A stretch of 64,000 nucleotides of DNA from the NCBI GenBank assembly GCA_963070105.1, contig OY718808.1:1590738-1654737 (forward strand), read 5' to 3'. How positions within the stretch are numbered: the first letter of the stretch is position 1; each line of letters starts with the position of its first letter. Origin of the DNA: Litomosoides sigmodontis (Eukaryota > Nematoda > Chromadorea > Rhabditida > Onchocercidae). This document shows, one piece after another, positions 33,053 to 46,437 of this stretch. The translations under genes were made by a program, and so were the position numbers. Below the pieces are notes generated by a model. That model searched no databases. It worked only from the letters and a program-made list of their open reading frames with translations, and was not told the DNA's origin.

Positions 33053-36000
33053 TAAGTTAGCATCGAGAAGCCAGATTGAATTAATTTCTACTGCACTGTA
33101 TAGCTTACCATATTATGCCACTCGTTAACAGTTGAAATGCCTTTGAATAATTTTGAAAATTTGTTAAATAATTAGAAAATTCAGACAATGAAAATTTCGA
33201 AATTTTCTAATAAAGCACTTTTACTTTCAACAAAACATTTTCCATTTCATTTTTATTTGTCTAAACAGGCTAAATAAATGACAGAAAAAAGGGAAAGGAA
33301 AAAATTCAAAACGATGATGAAATGGTTTTGTAATATTAACGAGAAAATTTGAAATATCAGTAAATGACAGTTTCTTCATTGCTCTCTCTCTCTCTCGCTC
33401 CCTCTCTGTCCCTCTCTTTCTTTGTCACGCTCTCGCTCTTGTATTTTGAATTTAATTGGCACGAATTTGAGCTATTCTATTAGAAATTCTCTTACAAACT
33501 TCATCCGAAAAAAAAAATGATTTTTGGTGTTAATTAGCGATAACAGCCAATATAAAACATTTTCACAATGACTTCTTCGGTTTCGTTTTTGTTTTCTTTT
33601 AAAGCATTCGATGCTAATATTTTGTTTTTGAAACTAACTTAATTTCATTTAATTCAATTCTCATTTAATTCAATTCCTATCATCTCATTTCTCTAAGTTT
33701 AGTACCAATTTCATTCCTTTTTAACGCAGTTCACTTCCAGCTTAGCTCAATTACATTCAATTCCTCCTCTCATCTCTCACTCCTCTAACTTCAGTGTAAT
33801 TCAATTGGAATTCATTTCAATTCCATTCCTCCACCATCATCATTTCAATCATTCTAATCAAAAAAAACCGAAAAAAATATATATATATAACTCTTTTGCT
33901 ACATTTAATTTTTTTTCGCATTCAATATCATTCACACCTACCTTTTCTCTCTCTCTCCCTCTCCCTCTCTCTCTCTCTCTATCTCTATCTCCTCACTTTC
34001 TTCATTCCATCAACTTTTTTGCTCCTTGTCCTTGTACACCATTGCACCGAAAAAAAACCCCCCGAAAGAAAGGAGGAAAATATAATGGAAGATGGATAGA
34101 AAATACAATTATTGAAAAAGTTCTGATCCATCCATTCATTAGTGATTCGATTCGATTTGATCCGATCGGTGTAAAATGCATACAATTTCTTTGTTAGTTT
34201 TTTTTTTCATTCAATAAATGCGAAAATATTTGGTTGTTTTTTTTTCGTTTTATTTTAGCTTTAGCTTTAGCAGAAAACAAAGTGCTTCCACTCTTTCACA
34301 ATCTCATATTTCCCTTCAAAATAATTTTTTCATAGATTTATTTTTTTTCTTTTAGTTACTTATTTATTTATTCATTTTTTTTTGTTTGAAATGAATTAGA
34401 GAGTGTGAAATTTTGAACAAAATAGAATGTTACTCACTTATTGTTGATTGCAGCATTCAAAGCGTGTTAATTTTGGAATAATAATTAAATATTCAAATAC
34501 TAATGTAGTGGAATTGATTTAAACATATGGTGGGAAAAAAATGATTATTGAGAATTAAGATATGATGCTACCACACTTGCATTATTCAGAAACAGCATGA
34601 TGATTGCTCTTTTTTTTCTCTCTCTCTCTCCCCCTCTCTTTCTCCCTCCTTTTCCAGAGGAAAGTATTTGTTTTTTTTTTGAGAATGGAATGAGGTTCAT
34701 TGAAATTTACATCAATATTAGTATAAGGATTGGTTTAAATTTAAGAGATGATTTAAATTTTTGAAAACAATGATGAAATCATTTTTAAAACTTTCAGAAA
34801 GTGACTTATCATGGCTTATCATTTCTGCCATTGTCATGTTCATCACACTTAGCTCATATTTCAATGTTTTACTTGATGGATGAAAAACTAAATTGAATTT
34901 GAAATGTTTTTTGCATTGTTGAAATCAAATTATAGTGTGCGAAGGAAATACGGTCAGCTCAAAATTGCTACTGTAATTAGGAGATTTTGTTAAGAGAACA
35001 TTCGTTTTTCTTCTTTGTTTAAATTTACCTTTTTTACTGAAGTTTATCTTTTTTTCTTTCTCTCTCTCCTTCCCTCTGTCTATCTCTCTTTGTCTTTTTT
35101 ACGATAAAAAGTTTCCCTCGATTTTTGAGAATATTTTAAATAACATAGAATCGTTTGAAATTACTTTGGCTTAGGAAAAATTCATCGAAAATAATAGCTA
35201 ACACAATCTGAATAATAATTTTACAAATTAATTTCCAATTAAATCTTTTGGATCATTGCTTTTTTTTTACAACTCTCAATTTCCATCAACATAAGTATTA
35301 ATTTGTAGAAAAACGAAAAAAAAATGGCATGAAAATCTTTCACAGCTAATATTACACTTTAGATAATTTACAATCTATTGGGAAGAGTAAACAATCAGTT
35401 CAAATTAACTAGTCTAATTTAGCATCAAATTTTTTTGACTAATTCAAATTAATTAGTCCAATTTTTTCTGCTAACACCAAAATTGTTATGCATTTTACAA
35501 GCTAATTCACATGAGTCTATCATGTGAAATCACTGTCTGTCCGTACAAACAGTCCATTACTTTTAGTTGTGAAAGGAAAATTTGAGAAAAAAAATTTGTT
35601 AAGTAAATTTTAGTTAAAAATTTCTAGCTTAGGAACTGTTAATTAATAATAGCGGGCGGTATCGTTTTGCGACGAATTTTTTTTTGTTTTTTTTTTGCGT
35701 CGTACGTCTCTCTGTTGGCAATTCGCATTGATTACCTGTTTGCTTACATTGTTGCCTTTATTTACCTTTACCTTCTTTTTCACCTTTCTTTATTTTGGTT
35801 TCTAATTGACAAAAGCAGTTGACAATCATCATTGATGATATGATAATTAATGATATGATTAATCAAGTGCTCTGTAGCAATACGATTGATTGGTAAGGTA
35901 AGTGAGAAGAATTATTTAATTTAAAAATTTATTGTATTACAATAATTTATATGAAAAAAAAAATCAATGAGTATTATTTCTCTTATTGTTAATGTTATAA

Positions 36001-36912
36001 TTCACATTTTCTTCTATGATCAAAGAATTGTTTTAGAATTTATTCAAAAATTTAATTAATTTACATTTTTTCGCTATTTCATTTCATGAAACTAATCTAA
36101 TAAGCTTTCCATTACTGTATTTTCGCTTTCTACTTTTTAGCAGTCATTAAATAGATTTGGCGAAATGCATTCAGTGGATTATTTTTGAAGTTAAAAAAAA
36201 AGCATGACTGAAGTAGATTTGGAAAATTGGAGAAATATCCATCCCCCTGATGGATATTTAGAGAATAAAACGATTTAAAATCACTCTATATGAAATCAAA
36301 AAGAGAAAAGGAAAGCGATTCAAATCCATTCAAGCAGGCCAGTGTTTTGCCAGATAGCGTAAAATTTAAAATTTGAAATGTAGGGTACAGTTAATAGCAA
36401 ATAGGTAAAAGGCGAAGTTGAAATTTAATTCGTTATGGGTATAATATGCATGAAATGAAATAGATGGTATTTGCTGGATAAAAAGCAATTAATTAATTTT
36501 AATTCACCACAAATAAATAGAAAGAGTACTAAGAGAAAGGTAGAAGTGAGGGGGAGAGAGAGAGAGAGAGGAAGAGAATGTAAAAAGATGAAAAATTAAG
36601 CGAACTTTTTTGTTGCAAGAAAAGAAATGAGCAAAAATATTTGATAGGAAGCAATCGAGAATGCCAGCTTCTCTTCCTTTTTTTTCCCATCGCATTCATA
36701 AAAGTTTAAAAATAAAAATAATGAAAATTTTTTCCCTTTTGGATTAAAGCGAGAAAAAAAGAAAGGGAAAACAAAAAACTATTTGGTCTTATTTCACAAT
36801 TTCTATTTGTGATACATATTGTATTAGTTTACAATACTATTTTATAAAAAGGCTACACGTTTTTTTTTTGTTTTACTGCAATTCAATTGAATCATCACAT
36901 TCAGAAGAGGGA

Positions 36913-36947
<35 letters not shown>

Positions 36948-37889
36948 GAAGGGAAAGGAACAGAAATGGAAGTTTAAAAGATAAAAAAAGAAAGGATAGA
37001 GGATTCAAAACACACATAGAGACAGCGAGATCATTTCTATTTTCGCGTATAAAATTATCAAGTAAAATTTTCTCCTCTCATCAATTTTTCGTACAATTTT
37101 TTTTTCATCAACAAAAACTCTTTCAGCACTCACTCACTCACTCTCTCTCCCTCTCTCTCTCTCTGTCCTCTCAATGTGCTAAAAATAATGACAGTTTTTG
37201 TTTTTTTGTGACATTGTACTTGAATAATATTATCTAAAAGTAATTTTATGCATCCATTGCTTTTTGTTACTCTCTCTCGCTCTCTCTCTGTCCCCTTCTC
37301 CCTCTATCTGTCAATTTACCTCTCTTTGTAATGAAATGATACTTCTTGAGTATCAAAATTTATGATAAAATTACAAAAGTAAATTATGATTATTTGTCAA
37401 CGAACTGATACTCAGATTTCGTTCTTCAATTTATTTGCTTGATGGAGGAAAAGAAAGAGAAACAGGGAGAGAGAGAGAGAGTGTTGTATTGGTGATATTT
37501 TCAGTTAAATATGTTTTAAATTTGTTCTTCTTGTCATTCTACAATTAGAAATTATCATTTTTGATTTGCAAAGTTCATAGGCTAATCTTAGTGCTTGTAA
37601 TCCTCCTTACTTCATCCCTTGCTACCGATTTACTGAGAAAATGAAACTGATGGTTTTTGAAACGATGCCAGGGAGAGAGCAAGAGAGAGAGAGAGAGAGA
37701 GAGAAAGAAAGAAAGAGTACCTGCGCATAAATAATTGATGCAATTTAAAAATGCAAACTTTTTGATCCTACGAATTACTGACAATGTATGTGAGAGCGAA
37801 ACCCAATTGTCATGATATACCTATCAGTCAGTTAGCATCAATACTGACCAGTTGTGAAATGACCCGTTGTGCTCATCTTATCTGATCTA
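33053..37889. other. Gene-poor stretch rich in CT/GA repeats
   Basis: CT tracts lie near 33381-33420, 33945-33990, 34615-34650, 35055-35095, 37140-37165 and 37271-37305; GA tracts near 36550-36570, 36915-36945 and 37685-37705. A minus-strand frame at 35656-35737 (VINANCQQRDVRR then Lys-rich, ending QNDTARYY) follows a possible acceptor AAACAG but runs through poly-A. The other longer frames here are microsatellite- or T-run-driven. Confidence 0.4.
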
Positions 37890-38085
37890 TCATATCCATT
37901 CGACAAAGTTCCGCTCCAGGCTTATTGCATTATGAATTTTGATTTTGAGTGCAATCGAAGAAGATACATCTTCTTGACCATCAATCGACTTGAACGCACA
38001 ACTGCAGCTGTTTGTGGGCGAACGTCCGTCCATTCTTAAGATCGATCTCTTAATTAGAGGGCAGTAAGAAACACCTACTACCTTC
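37890..38085 (-). CDS. Possible 3'-terminal exon, unknown
   Basis: After the acceptor TGTAAAACAG a frame runs 64 codons to a stop: KVVGVSYCPLIKRSILRMDG, then SPTNSCSCAFKSIDGQEDV, ending NFVEWI. The island is distinctly GC-richer than its flanks and codons favour purine-N-pyrimidine. The plus strand of the same island is also open for 58 codons, so strand is not certain. An internal ATG (MDGRSPTN) could instead start a 47-residue protein. Unrecognised. Confidence 0.35.
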
Positions 38086-38152
38086 CTGTTTTACATGCAA
38101 CTCTCTCTCTCTCCCTCTCTCTCTCTCTCTGGATATTTCTGTCGGAGAAATA

Positions 38153-38344
38153 ATGGTTTTGCAACAAATGCAATGTCGAAAATCGTATCAGATAGAAGAG
38201 GTTAGCAGATATATGAACAACGGAAAGCAAAACAGCGGCTTGAACAAAGGAAGAAATAATTGTGTGTGTGTCTGTGCAAGAGAAAAAGTTTATAAAATTA
38301 CCTTTCGAACAAAGATATTTTGCTTGTTAATTGGTATACTGTAA
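38153..38344 (+). CDS. Possible short protein, unknown
   Basis: An ATG at 38153, just after a CT tract, opens 63 codons beginning MVLQQMQCRKSYQIEEVSRY and continuing with Asn/Lys/Gly-rich sequence. A short GT repeat contributes a Val-Cys stretch. The first 40 residues look coding; the end is hydrophobic and less convincing. It is adjacent to and divergent from the minus-strand island at 37890-38085, so the two may belong to one GC-richer unit such as an old element. Confidence 0.28.
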   Translation: MVLQQMQCRKSYQIEEVSRYMNNGKQNSGLNKGRNNCVCVCAREKVYKITFRTKIFCLLIGIL

Positions 38345-39826
38345 TTTAATTGAACCACTAAAATTAACGATAGTAGTAGCGGTAGTAATAGCAGTGCCAG
38401 TAGAAAAGAATGAACTAAAATTCACTTTGATTCCAAATTATTTCAAGTTTCCAATATTGGTAATTGTCAAAGAAAGAAGAAAAAAAAAGGGATTGATCGT
38501 AGTACGTTGATATGTGTGCGATGAGATACGATAATTGTTTCATCATTTGTCAACTGAATTAGTGGACCGATGCTATTATGGTTAATTAGCAATTAAAATG
38601 CATCAATGATTTTTTCCATCAGATAGCATTGAAAATAGAAATGACATAAATTGCTGCTATATTCAAAGGAAATTTAATCAATAGTGGTGGAAATTCAAAT
38701 GGTAACTGTTAGCTGATATTAGGAAGTAGTTATGATTACGGTCATATTGAAATGAATTAGCTTTCATGTAATGTAAAACTATTTGAGGCTAATTTCAATC
38801 GAAACTTTCATTTTTTATTTGATGTGCTTCAAATAACCGCGATGAGAAATTAGAAAGTGAAATTTAATTTTAACCAAATAAAAAACAGGAATGACATGAA
38901 TAGCATTTTGACCTGTCATCATCATCATTCACTTTTTGAAAGCCTTCAGATGAGGCTTCATCACCATCATCATCATCTAACGATTGGAACTATTGTGGGA
39001 CATTTTACGCCAAAAGGGCGAAAATTGAAAACATTCAAATCTCTTTAAACAATCCGCTCCATAGCATCCTCTAGCTTCGCACGATAATTACAATTTTAGT
39101 AAAATTACTTACCACAAAGTTTGTTCACAACTAATTGTATTTAAGTTTCATTTTTTTTTAAATGAATGCAATGAGATCGGGTTGAAAATTTGCGATAAAT
39201 CATTCAATGAGTAATATAGCGGCTACATGTGAGCATTCAATTACATTTAGTATTACATTACATGAATTTCTTCCAACTTATTTATTCTAATTTCTCTCTT
39301 ACTCTCTCCCTCTCTCGCATGTAAAATCTGATTAAAATTATATTTTAATTGAAATTTCATTCAAATTCATGTCTCTTTCTTTCTTGCTTCATTCTTATCT
39401 TGCAAACTTTCTTGTGTGACATCACTGTAATGATCATTATCAGTGCGAAATGATATACACTGAACTGATAATTCTGTAATTTCCTCTTTTTTTTCCCTTT
39501 CATTTCATTTCTCTCTCTTTTTTTGTCTCCTTTCTTTCTCTCTCTCTCTCACACACACGCACCCTCTATTCCTATCATTGCATTAGCTAATACGATGATA
39601 ACAACGTTCTCCTCTTTTTCTTCCACTTCTCCTCATACGTACTTTACAATTTTTTATACTTTTAAACTTAACAAACGCATACGTGTATGTATACGTGTAC
39701 GTGCGTATGATATGATAACGTTAATATAAGTAACAATGCACGACTTATAAATTAACATGATAGTTTTGATATTAAGGAAAAAAATAATTAAATATCCTAA
39801 ATTAACCACCACACACTTCGGTTCAG
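38345..39826. other. Non-coding stretch
   Basis: No supported gene. Imperfect AGT-type repeats near 38365-38405 and CT/CA tracts near 39535-39560. Confidence 0.45.
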
Positions 39827-39956
39827 ATGTAACGCATCATCGGACGTTTATTTTTTTAATGGACCGCCCACATCTTTCTTCAACTTACAATTGCACGTAT
39901 GCACGCAATTCGGGAAGAGATTAAGTGTTGCAGATAAAGTCTCTTCCAGTATTTAA
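39827..39956 (+). CDS. Possible 3'-terminal exon, unknown
   Basis: After GGTTCAG a frame stays open for 42 codons in a GC-richer island: CNASSDVYFFNGPPTSFFNL, then QLHVCTQFGKRLSVADKVSS, then stop. Codons follow a purine-N-pyrimidine pattern. The acceptor lacks a pyrimidine tract. The minus strand is open for 34 codons in the same place. Unrecognised. Confidence 0.27.
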
Positions 39957-40306
39957 GTGCTAAATTAGATTTATTGTAAAAAATTCTGCCACTTTTATCA
40001 ATACCATTTTCATTACAGTAACACTGTTTCTAAGCATTAACATCAACACAGGAAATCCTTGAAATTATGAAGCGTTGAGAGATTGCAGCAATTTTAAATG
40101 AACAAAAAGTGATATTTACGTTGAAATTTTTACTTGTTTACCAGATAAGGTTGAAATTATTAATTAATGAATAATTGTCTATAGTCTAGCAATGTTAAGC
40201 CTCTTCCATTAGTCGATATTGTAAATAATTTAGTTTTAAAGTAAATTTATTTCGAAATTCATAGCTTAATTTTGCTTACTTCCTGGATTACTCTATTTTG
40301 CAACAG

Positions 40307-40418
40307 ATTGATTGTGAAAGAAATTAATGATATTCAAATGAATTTTCCACTGAATGAGTTAGCTGAGAGAGCAAGCGATCATCAGTTGGATTCATCTAAT
40401 GCAGCAATATTTATATAG
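40307..40418 (+). CDS. Possible 3'-terminal exon, unknown
   Basis: The acceptor TTTTGCAACAG is followed by 36 codons: LIVKEINDIQMNFPLNELAE, then RASDHQLDSSNAAIFI and stop. The charged, helix-like composition and clear acceptor suggest a true last exon that needs two bases carried in. It does not join in phase to the island at 39827-39956. Confidence 0.3.
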
Positions 40419-40738
40419 TTAACGAAATACTAGAATTAGGAAATAGAGGTGCTAATTTGCTGGTTTAATTTGTAATTTGCATATTAGCTTTCTGCGGTAA
40501 TATGAAGCATATTAACCTTGTCTTCTCCGATAATAATTTCATTTCTTCGCATAGCAATAGTGAATATTTTCTGCTAAATAATTTCTATCTTTTCAAACTT
40601 TTTTTTGCTTGAAATTTGTTTGACTTTCGTCTTTTACTGCCATTTCTACTGTACGGTATTTTGGTAGGGAAAATTGGATGGTGGAGGAGGAGGAGGAGGA
40701 GAAGAAAAGAATGAGGGAGAGAGGAAGAGGGAGAGGGG

Positions 40739-41039
40739 ATGGAAAAAGGCCAATCGGATAAGGTTCGTACTAGATGCACGGCAGTATTCCTGGTTATTAA
40801 AGCGCAGGTGAACAAGCATCACTCTCCCAATTTGTTTAAGGCATGCTTAAACACTGAATAGGGAAACTTTTCTATCTCCACTTTTTTTCTTCTCTTTTTT
40901 TTGATCTTTCCCCCTCTCTCTCTCCCTCCCTCTCTCTCTCTCTCCTTTCTCTTTACAGAAAGCTGAGAGAAGAAAGGAAAAGGAGACAATTCGACGCCTT
41001 AGCAATAAAATTTCTCTCTTTTTTTTTTGGAATTATTGA
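40739..41039 (+). CDS. Possible two-exon small basic protein
   Basis: An ATG at 40739 (context GGGGATGG) starts MEKGQSDKVRTRCTAVFLVI and KAQ, ending on the consensus donor CAG|GTGAAC at 40807. A 151-base intron ends in a long CT microsatellite and TTTACAG. The second exon (40959-41039) continues in phase 0 with KAERRKEKETIRRLSNKIS and a short hydrophobic end to a stop. Both splice sites are near consensus and codons are coding-like. The alternative frame across the same junction is also open (RIRFVLDARQYSWLLKRR joined to KLREERKRRQ), so the frame is not proven. Unrecognised. Confidence 0.37.
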
Positions 41040-43368
41040 AGTAATTGCTGTCGAACAACTGAATCAACACACACTTTCTCTCATTTTTCTTTCCATTTTG
41101 TGAAATTTTAACGAAATTGAGAAATGTAAAAGTATTTGAGTTAGAATGGAATTTGGTATAATTGATTGCTTTGATAAGTTATACATTTATTGTTTGCTTT
41201 ACTGTGATATAATTCAGTGTGTTGGTCATGTCGTATGATATGAAATATTAATTCAAATTGCATTCATTTATCGTTTTTCAACTTGTTCAGTAAATACGAT
41301 TTATTTCTGAAGATAATTTAATTTAATTTCATGTTGATTAAATATGAAAATTACTGAACTATTTCATGAAAAATAATTTGGCAATTTTGCTCGCAATTTT
41401 AGACCGTTCATTTAGTAATTTTACTTTATCTGCAATATTGGTATACAGTTGGAATTAAATTTTTTTGAAATTAAAATTTTGTTTTACACTAAAGTCAATT
41501 CTTACCCGTTACCAAGTGCTCTCTTTTCATCTTCAACTTTACTCACTTAATCCTAATTTATATTTTAATAGATGGCAAATAAATTATAACTTTCCCACTT
41601 CCAACTATTTTTATTAATTTAACGAAATTAATTGCTAGTTGTTGGCAGACAGTTAGCGAGAGAAAGCGATGGAATGCAATTGGTGCTGATGAAAGGAAAG
41701 GGTTAGGAAGACAAAGAAAGGTTTTTTTTTCTGCAAAGTAATATTTCTAAATGAGTGCTTCCGGAGAAATGTGTGTGTTAAAAAGCAAAAAGAGTGGGGA
41801 AAGCATATGACACTGTAAATTTCCCATCTTTTTTTTTTTCCTTTATAAAGGTAAATTCAACTCCTTGAATGGCTCAAATTCGTTGAGCAAAATTTCCATC
41901 ACCAATAATTTAGCAAATCTTCTCATCCTAACTTTTCCATCAGTGATAATTAGCCTAAGTGATAACTTACTTATCAGAAGTAATCCCTGTATTCCACCAC
42001 TAATACTACTACTGTCGCTACCACTGCTACTGCTACCTGTGATTAGTGATAATTAGCCTAAGTGATAACCTATCAAAAATAATCTCCGTGTTCTACCACC
42101 ATCACTACTACTACCACTACTACTACTACTGTTGCAGATATGCAAATTATTTGACTGCTTAAAAAAAAAATTCAAAAAATTTCAAAGCATTTTGTTTTAT
42201 CTTTCATTACATATACAATTCGTAGAATTTTGAAAATATTGCAATTACAGTTTTTTCATTCGTCGTTCATCTGTCGTAAGATGGTAGGCGCAAATAAGAA
42301 ATCAACGATTACGGTACAGAGCAAAAAATAAAAGAGTATTTGAGAATTCATTAACAAATTACCTTCATATAGCTTTTTCGTTTTCCTTTTTTTTTTTCCT
42401 TCCTTCTTTCTTTCTTTTTCTTTTTTCTTACATTATTCATTTGAGATGATACTGAAATGGCAAGTGAAGTGTCACTCATTCGTTTACCTTTTTTGTTTTC
42501 TTTTTCTCCTAGCTAAAGTTATATTAATTCAAATATTGAAATTATCATTATAGCATAACGGAAATTCGTAAGCAACAATGATGATCATCCAATTAGGATG
42601 AGGATAATGATAATGATAGTGATAATGATAATGGTAATGATGATAATCAGAGATAATACGATACGAAATAATGATGGTGGTAACTATTTGGTTGATTGGT
42701 TACTGTCAACGCTGTGCAACGCATTCTCCTAATTCAACATCCCTTCTACAATCTGTCCCATAACGATCGCTTCGCTCTGACGAAATTGACAAGCGGAACT
42801 AGTTTTCCATCTCCCACCGGGGAGTACCAATTAAATTCATTGTGAAAAAAAAAAAAATTTTGAGAAAAAAAAAAAACTCCATCGAAACATCAAATATTCC
42901 ATTTTCCATTTCATCAACAAATCATTCATTCATACACTGTCATTTTTAGCAGCAAAAATTTTACATGTTTGTTTTACCTTTTTTGATATCAAATGTTTCA
43001 TACATTATTTAAACTACGGTACTTTCATGTACAGTCCAATTTTTTGGTTAAAAATAATTTTTAAAAAAATGTTTACATTAAAAAATTTATCGTTAAATTT
43101 TTCAACTATTCTATCTTTTTTTTTTTTTTTTAAAACGTATTAGTGCTTCACTCGTATTATATTTAAAATCGTATTTCTGCTTTACTCATTTCAATAACGT
43201 TTCATAATTTTTGCTGTTGTTGAAAAATCAAGCATACGGTATTTAAATTAAATTTTAGTAATAAAACTAAAAATTGGATAATTTAGAGAAGCGGCAAAAT
43301 GAATGAGTGACCGGTGTTATTTTTCAAGATGAATGCTGCAAATGCTAACATAATTTCTCTTCATTCAG
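41040..43368. other. Non-coding stretch with a tandem duplication
   Basis: Holds the duplication at 41943-42135 and an imperfect GATAAT repeat at 42595-42660. No supported exon. Confidence 0.45.
41943..42135. repeat. Diverged tandem duplication, period about 103 bp
   Basis: The segment beginning GTGATAATTAGCCTAAGTGA at 41943 recurs at 42046. Each copy is followed by a similar ATTCCACCAC / TTCTACCACC stretch and interrupted ACTACT repeats. The copies differ by substitutions and small gaps. Confidence 0.85.
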
Positions 43369-43434
43369 CGATGCTCACCGAACGTTCCGGATGAAAATCG
43401 GACAGGAATGAGTAAACGGAGCGGGACGAATTAG
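43369..43434 (+). CDS. Possible 3'-terminal or 5' non-coding exon
   Basis: The acceptor TTCATTCAG is followed by a GC-rich 66-base segment reading RCSPNVPDENRTGMSKRSGT, then N and stop. A good donor (TTACAG|GTAAGC) follows about 60 bases after the stop (43495), so the exon could equally be a 43369-43495 untranslated exon. No neighbours could be linked. Confidence 0.27.
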   Translation, partial: RCSPNVPDENRTGMSKRSGTN

Positions 43435-45999
43435 CCTGAACGCTTTGTTTGCTGAATTTTATCATAAAATAGGCACTGAATCGTTACAGGTAAGCTTATA
43501 GTGTAGTGCATTTGACGTAATATCACATTCATCGCATGCATTTTGCATGACGTCAAAAGCAGACCTGTTTCTAACCTGAAATTGTGTTCGTATGAAAAAA
43601 TGATGAAATGAAATTAAATAGAAATTATAAGTGAATAAGCAAATTTTTTTGAACAAATAATTTTAAACGTTAAAATAGTGGAGAGGTATTGTTGGTGGTC
43701 GTTTCGACGTTAGCTTATTACTTACGTCTATTGCAATTCAATTAAGTATTTCAATTTTTTGTGAATTAAAATTTTTATATTTTTAAAACTTTCTTTTCCT
43801 TAGACGGTAATTTACTAAATGACGAACACATTGGCGCATACACTGAAAGCATGCAATGCTTAAATTAAAAGAAACAAAAGGTTTCAGTTAATTAAAATGG
43901 GATAAATGCTAAAATTAAAATTCACTGTAAATTTAGTGTTTCCCGCTTCTTCTCAGAACACATTATTATTTGACTCTTATTACCTTTGAAATTTTTCTCG
44001 TTCTTTGGAACGAAAGATGGTGAGAGAGAGAGAGATCAATAAGCAGGTATGGTGGCGAAGTGAAGATTTAATTTTTAAGCTTTTTTTAACTCTTAAATTA
44101 GTAAGGCCGTTGAAAATAAATGCTACTGTGACTGCAATCTAGTTAATTTCCGGTTTTATTTTTTGAGTTCAGCAAAAAATTATAGCCATAAAATTAAATT
44201 ATGAAATATCCAATGGGGAAACTCCATTTCTTCCTCTCCTGTTTTGGGCCTCTGAAGTCTTCGTCGGCTTCTTTCTTCTACCTCATCAAGTTCAATTTTC
44301 TTTTATTTAATCATTTATTTCTTTCGTTGCTGTTGTTGTGTTGCTCTGTTGAATTACTTGTGAAATGAACTTTGATTTCGAATCTGCTAGGAAGAAGTTA
44401 ATTCTTCCTCTTTTTTTTTTTATTTTTGCTGACTCATTCACTCTGGTGATAACCTGCTTTATTCATTTTTGTATTATTTTCCCTTTCTTATTTTTCAATT
44501 CATTTGTATTTCTTATTATCAGTCAATCATTTTACAATTTTATATTCCTAACATAGACCATAGTCATTTAAATTTCGTAAAATTTTTAGAACATTGATCG
44601 TTTTTTCACCTGCTAAATAAATAGGGATAGGCCAAAATTTGCATATTTGCAATATGTATTGTAACTTGACTTATTTCACTTAGATTATCTTAATTTTACA
44701 TTTGTTTGTGTATCGCTTAAAATTTTCGTCTTTTTTAATTAAAATCTGATGAGGTGAAGAAATATGGTAAATGAAAAGAGAAGCAAAGTTGAGCAAAAAA
44801 TTATTTGTTTAGGGAAAGTATCATAGTAATTAATTAAATCAAAAATCAAAAATTTTTCGTTTTTTTTTTTGAAAATTTTTCAAAAGAAATATTTAAATCT
44901 TTTTTTTTTTCAATTTTAATAGATGCAAAATTAGCGTGAAAAAGACAGCACCATATTTGGAAATTTTTTATAGCTTAAAAAAAACGGTAATTAGCATAAA
45001 TTGATGAGCGTATTAAGGTTTTAATAGCTAATTTTCCTCTTAACCATTAGTTTATTCAATTAATAGATAAACTAAAACTTTATTTTCATCAAAATACAAC
45101 TAATGTTATGCCTAGCTAAACATGCTAATCATTTCAAATAACTTTGTAAAATTTTTCACTTTACTTTTTGTAATGCTAAGTGATTTTGTTAAAAAAGAAA
45201 AAGAAATTACTTAGTAGTTTTCTAATATAAATGATTTCCCTCTTCCTTAGTTCTAATAATGTTTAACCTCCAAGAGTAGAGAGGAGGAATGAAGTGGAAG
45301 GTAATGTAGCGATGATACTACTACTCTCTCCCTCTTCCTCTTCCTTTCTCTCTCTCTCTCTCTCTCTTCCGCACATTTCCTTCAATTTGACGACATTAAC
45401 AATTGAAATTATATATAGCACTTGGAAATGGAGTATTTGAAATAAATGAATGTCCTCGATAGATGATGATATTTGAGATGCGCTATTGTCATCATATCCA
45501 TTCAATTGTAGTCGTTATTTGCATTTGGGCATGCGCAAATGTGACAATTGCTGATGTAACCTGAAATAGACAGAGTGGAAGTTCGCCACAAAATAGCTGT
45601 CGATATCAATATAGTTGTTAGATAATAATTGATCGTCCATTGCTTCTCTTTTATTTCCATTTTTTTACTTGAAACCTAAAATTGCATCGTTTCAAAATTC
45701 TTTATTAAATTTCATCGCAGTAATTTTAAATTCAATTATTGCCTTAATTAATTCAATAATATCAATTCATAGTCTAAGACTTCAGTGGAAAAAAGGGAGG
45801 GAAAAAAACGAACAAGTGAAAGGTAAAGCAATAACGTTTTCCCTTTATTGAACTGGAAGAGAGAGAGGGAGAGAGATATTTGAAAAGAGTTAAAATAATC
45901 TGTGAGAGACTAATTTTCTTTTTTACTCTAACATTAACGAGAAAGCATTAGATGAAATTAAATTTATCTTTTTCCTCTTTTTCTTTCTTACAGTCACAC
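43435..45999. other. Gene-poor stretch with two weak minus-strand islands
   Basis: Minus 44302-44180 reads KKIELDEVEERSRRRLQRPK then TGEEEMEFPHWIF to a stop, strongly charged and GC-richer but without a clear acceptor. Minus 45505-45263 begins (no ATG) NGYDDNSASQISSSIEDIHL and runs into a CT/GA microsatellite. Either could be an exon. The hydrophobic plus frame at 44365-44556 is judged chance. Confidence 0.3.
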
Positions 46000-46126
46000 T
46001 TAAGACTTTCGTCTTATTAGGTTTTCTTTTTTTATTGTTACACGAATTAATGGGCCTTTCTCTTTTTTCTTGTTTGCTTTCATCACTGTATGTGTAGCCT
46101 CAAACAAAATGCGAGAAAATGATGAA
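46000..46126 (-). CDS. Possible 3'-terminal exon of a basic protein
   Basis: On the minus strand a perfect worm-type acceptor (CT microsatellite then CTTTTTCAG) is followed by 41 codons: SSFSRILFEATHTVMKANKK, then KEKGPLIRVTIKKENLIRRK, S and stop. Both the acceptor and the lysine-rich, aliphatic-punctuated sequence argue for a genuine last exon entered with two bases carried from upstream. The open frame at 46988-47230 on the same strand could be an upstream exon, but no donor in it gives the right phase. Unrecognised. Confidence 0.42.
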
Positions 46127-46437
46127 CTGAAAAAGAGGGAGAGAGAGAGAGGGAGAGAGGGAGACAAAGAAAGAATTAAAGGAACTGTTGATACGCTCAT
46201 TAAAGATAGGAATAACTTGTAGTTTTGTTCTGCTAAGAATTGTATTTAAAAAACGAATTTGTTTTTTTAAATTCAAATCTTAAGATTTCTTTTTTGTTAA
46301 TTTTCTTCATTGGTAAGAAAAAAAAACGAGGAAACAAGTGAATGGAAGAGAAAAGGGAGAGGAAGCGAGAGAGAGAGAGAATACTGTAACACATAAGTGC
46401 TGTATTTATTGTGAATAAGTGCCTGTGTTCGATTGAG

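Noticed and set aside
36887..37237. 116-codon plus frame between GA and CT repeats
   Set aside because: Most residues come from microsatellites (Arg-Glu and Ser-Leu repeats); no splice context.
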